A DNA stretch of 18,944 nucleotides, taken from assembly GCA_003695725.1 (NCBI GenBank), contig RFHX01000044.1, forward strand, positions 1 through 18,944. Reading direction: 5' to 3'. The translations under genes were made by a program, and so were the position numbers. Below are positions 15,587 through 18,944 of this stretch, in pieces (the stretch's first letter is position 1; every line of letters starts with the position of its first letter). The notes under the pieces are model-generated. The model did no database searches, was not told where the DNA came from, and saw nothing but the letters and a program-made list of their open reading frames with translations. The DNA comes from Candidatus Schekmanbacteria bacterium. GTDB taxonomy: Bacteria > Schekmanbacteria > GWA2-38-11 > J061.

Positions 15587-16648
15587 ATGGAATATAGACG
15601 GTTGGGGCGCACAGGGATAAAAGTATCGGCTATATCATTTGGTGGATTGCCTACTACATTTATGCCAAAAGAAGAAGTAATACCCTTGATTCATACAGCT
15701 ATTGATATGGGAATAAATTATTTCGACCTTGATGAGGGGCCTGCGCAATTTAATGATAAAAATGCATACATTGACAGCGCTTCAAAGATGGGTGAAGTGC
15801 TGAAAGAACGAAGAGACGAAGTATATGTCGGTGTAAAAACGATGAAAAAGAAAAAATCTGAGGTATTGGAAGATATAGACAAAGCGTTGAATTTGATTTT
15901 TAAAGGAAGTTCAAGAGAAGTAATTGATATCTTTCATCTTGCCTTCGTTGATTATGAAGAAAGTTTGAATGAAATAATGGATAGTAACGGCGGGATTGCC
16001 GCCCTTGAAGAAGCAAAGAAACAGGGCTTGATTGACTATACACTTGTTGCAGGACACAACTATCCTATTCTTATTGATGCAATCAAGACAGGGGCCTTTG
16101 ATGTTGTTGAATTTCCATTCAATATTATTGAATATGAGGTTGAAGAAAAGCTTCTTCCCATTGCTCAAAAATACGACATTGGGACGGTGGTGATGAAGCC
16201 CTTCGGAGGCGGCCAATTTGGAGAGGTTGCAGAGGCACAGATGAAATGGCTGTATTCGAAGCCGGTATCGTGCATAATTCCGGGAACAAAAACAATCGAA
16301 GAATTAAAGAAAAATATTGCTGTAGCAGAGTCTAATATTCCTCTTTCTGATGAAGAAAATAACAAACTTTTAGAATTCAGGGAAAGGATGGGCAACAGGT
16401 ATTGCCATAGATGCGGCTATTGTTTGCCTTGCCCTCAAGGTTTACGAATTTTTGGTCTTCTTGATATATTGAATGCAGGTGTATTGAGTTATGAAAAGAA
16501 GAAGATTGCCTATCTTCAAGCCATTGAAAAAGGCACACTTAAACCTGCTTCTGAATGTGTAGCATGCAGGGAATGTGAGTCAAGATGTCCCTACGATTTG
16601 CCAATAGCCGATATGATGAAGGAGATGGTAGATAAATTTGGAATTTAA
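15587..16648 (+). CDS. Aldo/keto reductase with C-terminal 2[4Fe-4S] domain
   Basis: This 353-residue protein fuses an aldo/keto reductase barrel (about 1-265) to a ferredoxin-like C-terminal domain, as in COG1453. The barrel opens with YRRLGRTGIKVSAISFGG and retains the strand with Asp47 (NYFDL), Lys84 (VGVKT), the MKPFGGG turn (203-209) and the IIPGTKT nucleotide-binding stretch (230-236). The active-site Tyr probably corresponds to Tyr61, after an insertion relative to the usual YG. The His of the classic tetrad aligns with Ala119 (DIFHLAF), with a His two residues earlier. Cysteines C273, C276, C279, C282 and C324, C327, C330, C334 form two quartets each followed by Pro, suited to two [4Fe-4S] clusters. 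GGGGAG ten bases upstream supports the start. The substrate is unknown; the clusters suggest electron transfer to or from a redox partner. Confidence 0.88.
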   Translation: MEYRRLGRTGIKVSAISFGGLPTTFMPKEEVIPLIHTAIDMGINYFDLDEGPAQFNDKNAYIDSASKMGEVLKERRDEVYVGVKTMKKKKSEVLEDIDKALNLIFKGSSREVIDIFHLAFVDYEESLNEIMDSNGGIAALEEAKKQGLIDYTLVAGHNYPILIDAIKTGAFDVVEFPFNIIEYEVEEKLLPIAQKYDIGTVVMKPFGGGQFGEVAEAQMKWLYSKPVSCIIPGTKTIEELKKNIAVAESNIPLSDEENNKLLEFRERMGNRYCHRCGYCLPCPQGLRIFGLLDILNAGVLSYEKKKIAYLQAIEKGTLKPASECVACRECESRCPYDLPIADMMKEMVDKFGI

Positions 16649-17076
16649 TGTATAAGTGCTTTTAAATTACTCTTTTCAATAAAATCTTCGAATTCATTCA
16701 TATCTTTGCAAATTATATCTGAAAGATACTTTATACACCAATTGATTCCCAGTGGAGAAATGGAAATAACAAATCTTCCTTTCTTCTTTGCCTCCCACAT
16801 TTCTATTGCCGTCCCCATACTTGCTTCAGGCAAATATGCAATAAGTATGTCTGCATTGGATGCAGTTTCCATAAGCTCAAAAAATGTCTTCTTCCCCTTG
16901 TCATCATCATAATTTATAGAGTTGGGATGATTTGAATAGGGACAAATGATTTCTGCATCTTTGTATTTTGCCATTAATATGGTCTTGATTTTTTTTCTGT
17001 AATCCTGTGAATGGATTTTTTTATCAGCAATTGAACCTTGTATAATGCCACCAATAAAAAAAGTTAATTTCTTCAT
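16645..17076 (-). CDS. Nucleoside 2-deoxyribosyltransferase-like protein
   Basis: This 143-residue protein has the flavodoxin-like layout of nucleoside 2-deoxyribosyltransferases: an opening strand FFIGGIIQGS (6-15), a central NADILIAYLPEASMGTAIEMWEA stretch (74-96) and a following strand RFVISISP (101-108). The Glu of the GTAIEMW motif (Glu92) aligns with the catalytic Glu of the family. Such enzymes swap or hydrolyse bases on deoxynucleosides, but many distant members have unknown substrates, so only the fold-level call is firm. The start codon directly follows the stop of the metallophosphoesterase gene (TAAATG), and AAGGA inside that gene's end can serve as ribosome-binding site. Its stop shares the palindrome TTAA with the facing aldo/keto reductase stop, a four-base overlap. 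Confidence 0.7.
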   Translation of the reverse strand: MKKLTFFIGGIIQGSIADKKIHSQDYRKKIKTILMAKYKDAEIICPYSNHPNSINYDDDKGKKTFFELMETASNADILIAYLPEASMGTAIEMWEAKKKGRFVISISPLGINWCIKYLSDIICKDMNEFEDFIEKSNLKALIH

Positions 17077-17814
17077 TTATTTTCCTTCAAATAGCCGTTC
17101 TGCAAGATATAAAGGCAATTCCTTCTTTCTAATCTTTTCTGCTGTTTTTTCTACATCATACTCTTCCAAATAGTAGGTGATAAGTTTTTTTTCACTGTCG
17201 AAGACAACAAATGATGCTCTCCAATCCCTGTCTCTTGGCTGTCCCACACTTCCGGGATTTATAAGGTAAATATAGTTTTCTTTCAAATGAAATTTGATTT
17301 TGCTTCCTTCCGAAGGGCTAATATTGGCAGTTGAATATGCCGCTTTAAAATGGGTATGTACAAAAAAGCAGATTTTGATACCAATTTCATAATCTTCAAG
17401 GTAGTTTAGGCACTTTTCGGCTGTAGCTTCTCCAAAGATATATTCATCAGCGTCACGAGGAGAGCCGTGGACACAAAGTATTTCATTGCTTATATTCATT
17501 TTTTCAGGGAGTTGGCACAGAAAATCTCGGTTTTTTTGTGAAAGTTCTCCTCTTGTCCATAAAACAGCTTCACGTGCAACAGGATTAAAAAAAATCGGCT
17601 CCTCAATACCGCACGCAACTCTATCATGATTGCCCATCAGGGAGGGGATTTCTCTTTCCCTGATGATTTCAACACATTCATTTGGATTTGCATTATATCC
17701 AACTATATCGCCGAGGCAGTAGATGCTGTCTGCGTCTATCTTTTCTATTTTTTTCAATACAGATTCAAATGCCTCAAGATTGGAGTGAATATCAGAAATG
17801 ATAGCTATCTTCAT
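17077..17814 (-). CDS. Metallophosphoesterase (calcineurin-like)
   Basis: This 245-residue protein is a calcineurin-like metallophosphoesterase of the YfcE-like single-domain type. The two-metal site residues are in order: DIHSN (Asp8, His10), LGDIVGY (Asp36), GNHD (Asn62, His63), VHGSPRD (His116) and VHTHF (His153, His155). The last is usually GHTH, so Gly is replaced by Val, a mild change. NPGSVGQPRD (186-195) is a typical closing motif. A longer reading from 17874 adds 20 residues that precede the conserved first strand, so the ATG at 17814 is preferred although no Shine-Dalgarno sequence is seen. It is followed without gap by the deoxyribosyltransferase-like gene, suggesting a shared nucleotide-related role, which is inference. 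The substrate is not known. Confidence 0.88.
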   Translation of the reverse strand: MKIAIISDIHSNLEAFESVLKKIEKIDADSIYCLGDIVGYNANPNECVEIIREREIPSLMGNHDRVACGIEEPIFFNPVAREAVLWTRGELSQKNRDFLCQLPEKMNISNEILCVHGSPRDADEYIFGEATAEKCLNYLEDYEIGIKICFFVHTHFKAAYSTANISPSEGSKIKFHLKENYIYLINPGSVGQPRDRDWRASFVVFDSEKKLITYYLEEYDVEKTAEKIRKKELPLYLAERLFEGK

Positions 17815-18032
17815 TTTATCGCAATCAAATAATAATTTTGAAGTTATCTTATAAAAGATTTTTTGGGTGAACAAGACAAAGTTTCGAGAATTCCACTACC
17901 AATATTTTTATTTCAGGAAAAAGTATTAGAAAAATTATTCTTCTTGACATTGATCTCAAAAGATAAGATAAGGTTGACAAATACCATATAAAATACTCCT
18001 TAAATAGTGTCTAAAAACATCTTTAATATGAA

Positions 18033-18061
18033 TTAGCATTTATTTACCATTTATATATAAA
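18033..18061 (+). promoter_or_regulatory. Candidate promoter for the 139-residue hypothetical gene
   Basis: TTAGCA (18033-18038, 4/6) and TATAAA (18056-18061, 5/6) are separated by 17 bases. Transcription would begin near 18068, about 30 bases before the ATG. The spacing is ideal but the -35 match is modest in very AT-rich DNA. Confidence 0.45.
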
Positions 18062-18098
18062 AAGAGAGTATTTCAATAAATAAAAAAACGGAGAAAAA

Positions 18099-18518
18099 AT
18101 GAATTTGAAATATATTGATTTTTCATTGAATGAAATTGATATCAATGACAGCGCTGTAAATGAAAAGACAGAAGAAGCAATGAATATTCTTTCTTCAATG
18201 GTCTTTCTCGATATTTCAGAAGCTGCAGGTGAATGCTTCAATGAGAAAATTTTTGAAGTGTCTCGCTCTTTTTTGAGAAGCGCTCTTGAAAAAGAAAAGA
18301 AAAATGCCATCGAGGCAGGAAAGGATGCTTACAAAAGGTTTATCCTTTCTCCATCAGTCAATAAGAAAACTGCAACAATTTTGGCAAACCACTTTTTTAT
18401 TGCGGCATTGTTGAGGAAGGGAAGGGATACTATCGCTGAATTTTCAAATATAGATATGGATAATGAGTTGTGGATGCTTCCTCAAACAGATAAAAACAGA
18501 AACGAAAGAACTCATTGA
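18099..18518 (+). CDS. Hypothetical protein, 139 residues
   Basis: I do not recognise this protein. GGAG (18090-18093) lies five bases before the ATG, and a candidate promoter precedes it, so the gene looks real. It is soluble, with no signal peptide or membrane helix, an acidic N terminus (about 1-30) and probable amphipathic helices at about 20-80 and 90-112. It has one Cys (residue 46, in AAGECFNEK) and a basic end. No domain motif stands out. The 34-base gap to the thioredoxin-fold gene downstream suggests they are cotranscribed. Confidence 0.65.
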   Translation: MNLKYIDFSLNEIDINDSAVNEKTEEAMNILSSMVFLDISEAAGECFNEKIFEVSRSFLRSALEKEKKNAIEAGKDAYKRFILSPSVNKKTATILANHFFIAALLRKGRDTIAEFSNIDMDNELWMLPQTDKNRNERTH

Positions 18519-18552
18519 ACTGTTTCAGCAAAAGGAAATAATGGACTGAAAG

Positions 18553-18944
18553 ATGGCACTTGTTGAATCTATCGATATTCCGCTTGGAAGTCCTATGCCG
18601 CAATTTCAATTGAAAGACCCTTATGGAAAATCCTATAATAGCGAAAATATTGCAGGAGAAAAGGGACTGCTTGTCGTTTTCACCTGCAATCATTGTCCAT
18701 ATGCAAAAGCAATCTGGCCGCGGTTTGTCAAATTGGCAAAAGCTTCAAAAAAGAGGGGCATCAATACAGTAGCCATCAATCCAAACATTCATCCTGATTA
18801 CCCAGAAGACAAACCTGAAATGATGATAAAAAAGATCGAAGAATTGAATATAGATTTTCCATATCTAATAGATGAATCACAAACTGTAGCAAAAGCATTT
18901 GGTGCTCAATGTACTCCAGACATATATCTTTATGATTGGAAATT
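18553..18944 (+). CDS. Thioredoxin-fold (redoxin/TlpA-like) protein, 3' end outside window
   Basis: The first 130 codons of a thioredoxin-fold protein are present and run off the right edge. The N-terminal strand-turn ([15 protein letters not shown]) is that of AhpC/TSA-Redoxin proteins. The active-site motif is CNHC in [11 protein letters not shown], and the family's later [12 protein letters not shown] stretch with the cis-Pro-bearing TPD is present. CNHC proteins of this kind are usually annotated as thioredoxin family or redoxin domain proteins and are thought to act as thiol-disulfide reductases or peroxiredoxin-like enzymes. No signal peptide is seen in this start, so it is probably cytosolic. 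An in-frame TGA at 18547-18549 rules out a start further upstream. No clear Shine-Dalgarno sequence is visible. Confidence 0.85.
   Translation, partial: MALVESIDIPLGSPMPQFQLKDPYGKSYNSENIAGEKGLLVVFTCNHCPYAKAIWPRFVKLAKASKKRGINTVAINPNIHPDYPEDKPEMMIKKIEELNIDFPYLIDESQTVAKAFGAQCTPDIYLYDWK

Noticed and set aside
17944-17979. Two TTGACA boxes spaced 30 bases apart (17944 and 17974)
   Set aside because: Neither has a good -10 box at 16-18 bases; the first faces GATAAG and the second TCCTTA. A better-spaced pair lies closer to the gene at 18033-18061.

Overview
The window is AT-rich, gene-dense bacterial chromosome with 16 protein genes, two of them cut by the window edges. It contains no rRNA, tRNA, CRISPR array, insertion sequence or prophage gene that I can recognise. 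A lipobox-bearing TPR protein and a signal-peptide TldD protein point to a diderm (Gram-negative type) cell. Two radical SAM proteins, a two-cluster ferredoxin-like aldo/keto reductase and a CoA-transferase suggest an anaerobe or microaerophile. The low GC and gene content resemble deep-branching Deltaproteobacteria-like or candidate-phylum bacteria; this placement is a guess and no marker here settles it.

Positions 1-6046 (+) form a likely co-directional run: secA (5' end missing), a TPR lipoprotein, a radical SAM/SPASM protein with an abnormal cysteine motif, a PflX-type radical SAM protein, queH (queuosine synthesis) and a small DUF2905 membrane protein. The last three overlap or nearly overlap and look translationally coupled.

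Positions 6061-10553 (-) hold a fused trehalose-6-phosphate synthase/phosphatase followed by an SLC12-like cation-chloride cotransporter. Together they read as an osmotic-adaptation pair: a compatible solute plus ion transport. The phosphatase half carries substitutions at several HAD motif positions.

Position 10813-12552 (+) is a secreted TldD-type metallopeptidase with a strong promoter and ribosome-binding site. Facing it, 12542-15187 (-) is a tightly packed operon: an alanine-dehydrogenase-like enzyme, a 4-hydroxybutyrate/acetate-type CoA-transferase and a DUF3343 protein. The first gene has a near-consensus promoter whose predicted start falls on the ATG, so its mRNA is probably leaderless.

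Positions 15587-16648 (+) encode an iron-sulfur aldo/keto reductase. Facing it at 17814-16645 (-) are a metallophosphoesterase and a nucleoside 2-deoxyribosyltransferase-like protein that abut exactly. The right end (+) has an unrecognised 139-residue protein and the start of a thioredoxin-fold protein.

I did not find a clear new multi-gene system. The most distinctive points are the one-residue-short radical SAM cysteine motif, the altered phosphatase half of the trehalose enzyme, the leaderless promoter of the alanine-dehydrogenase-like operon, and the fact that all three convergent gene pairs overlap or lie within 14 bases of each other.
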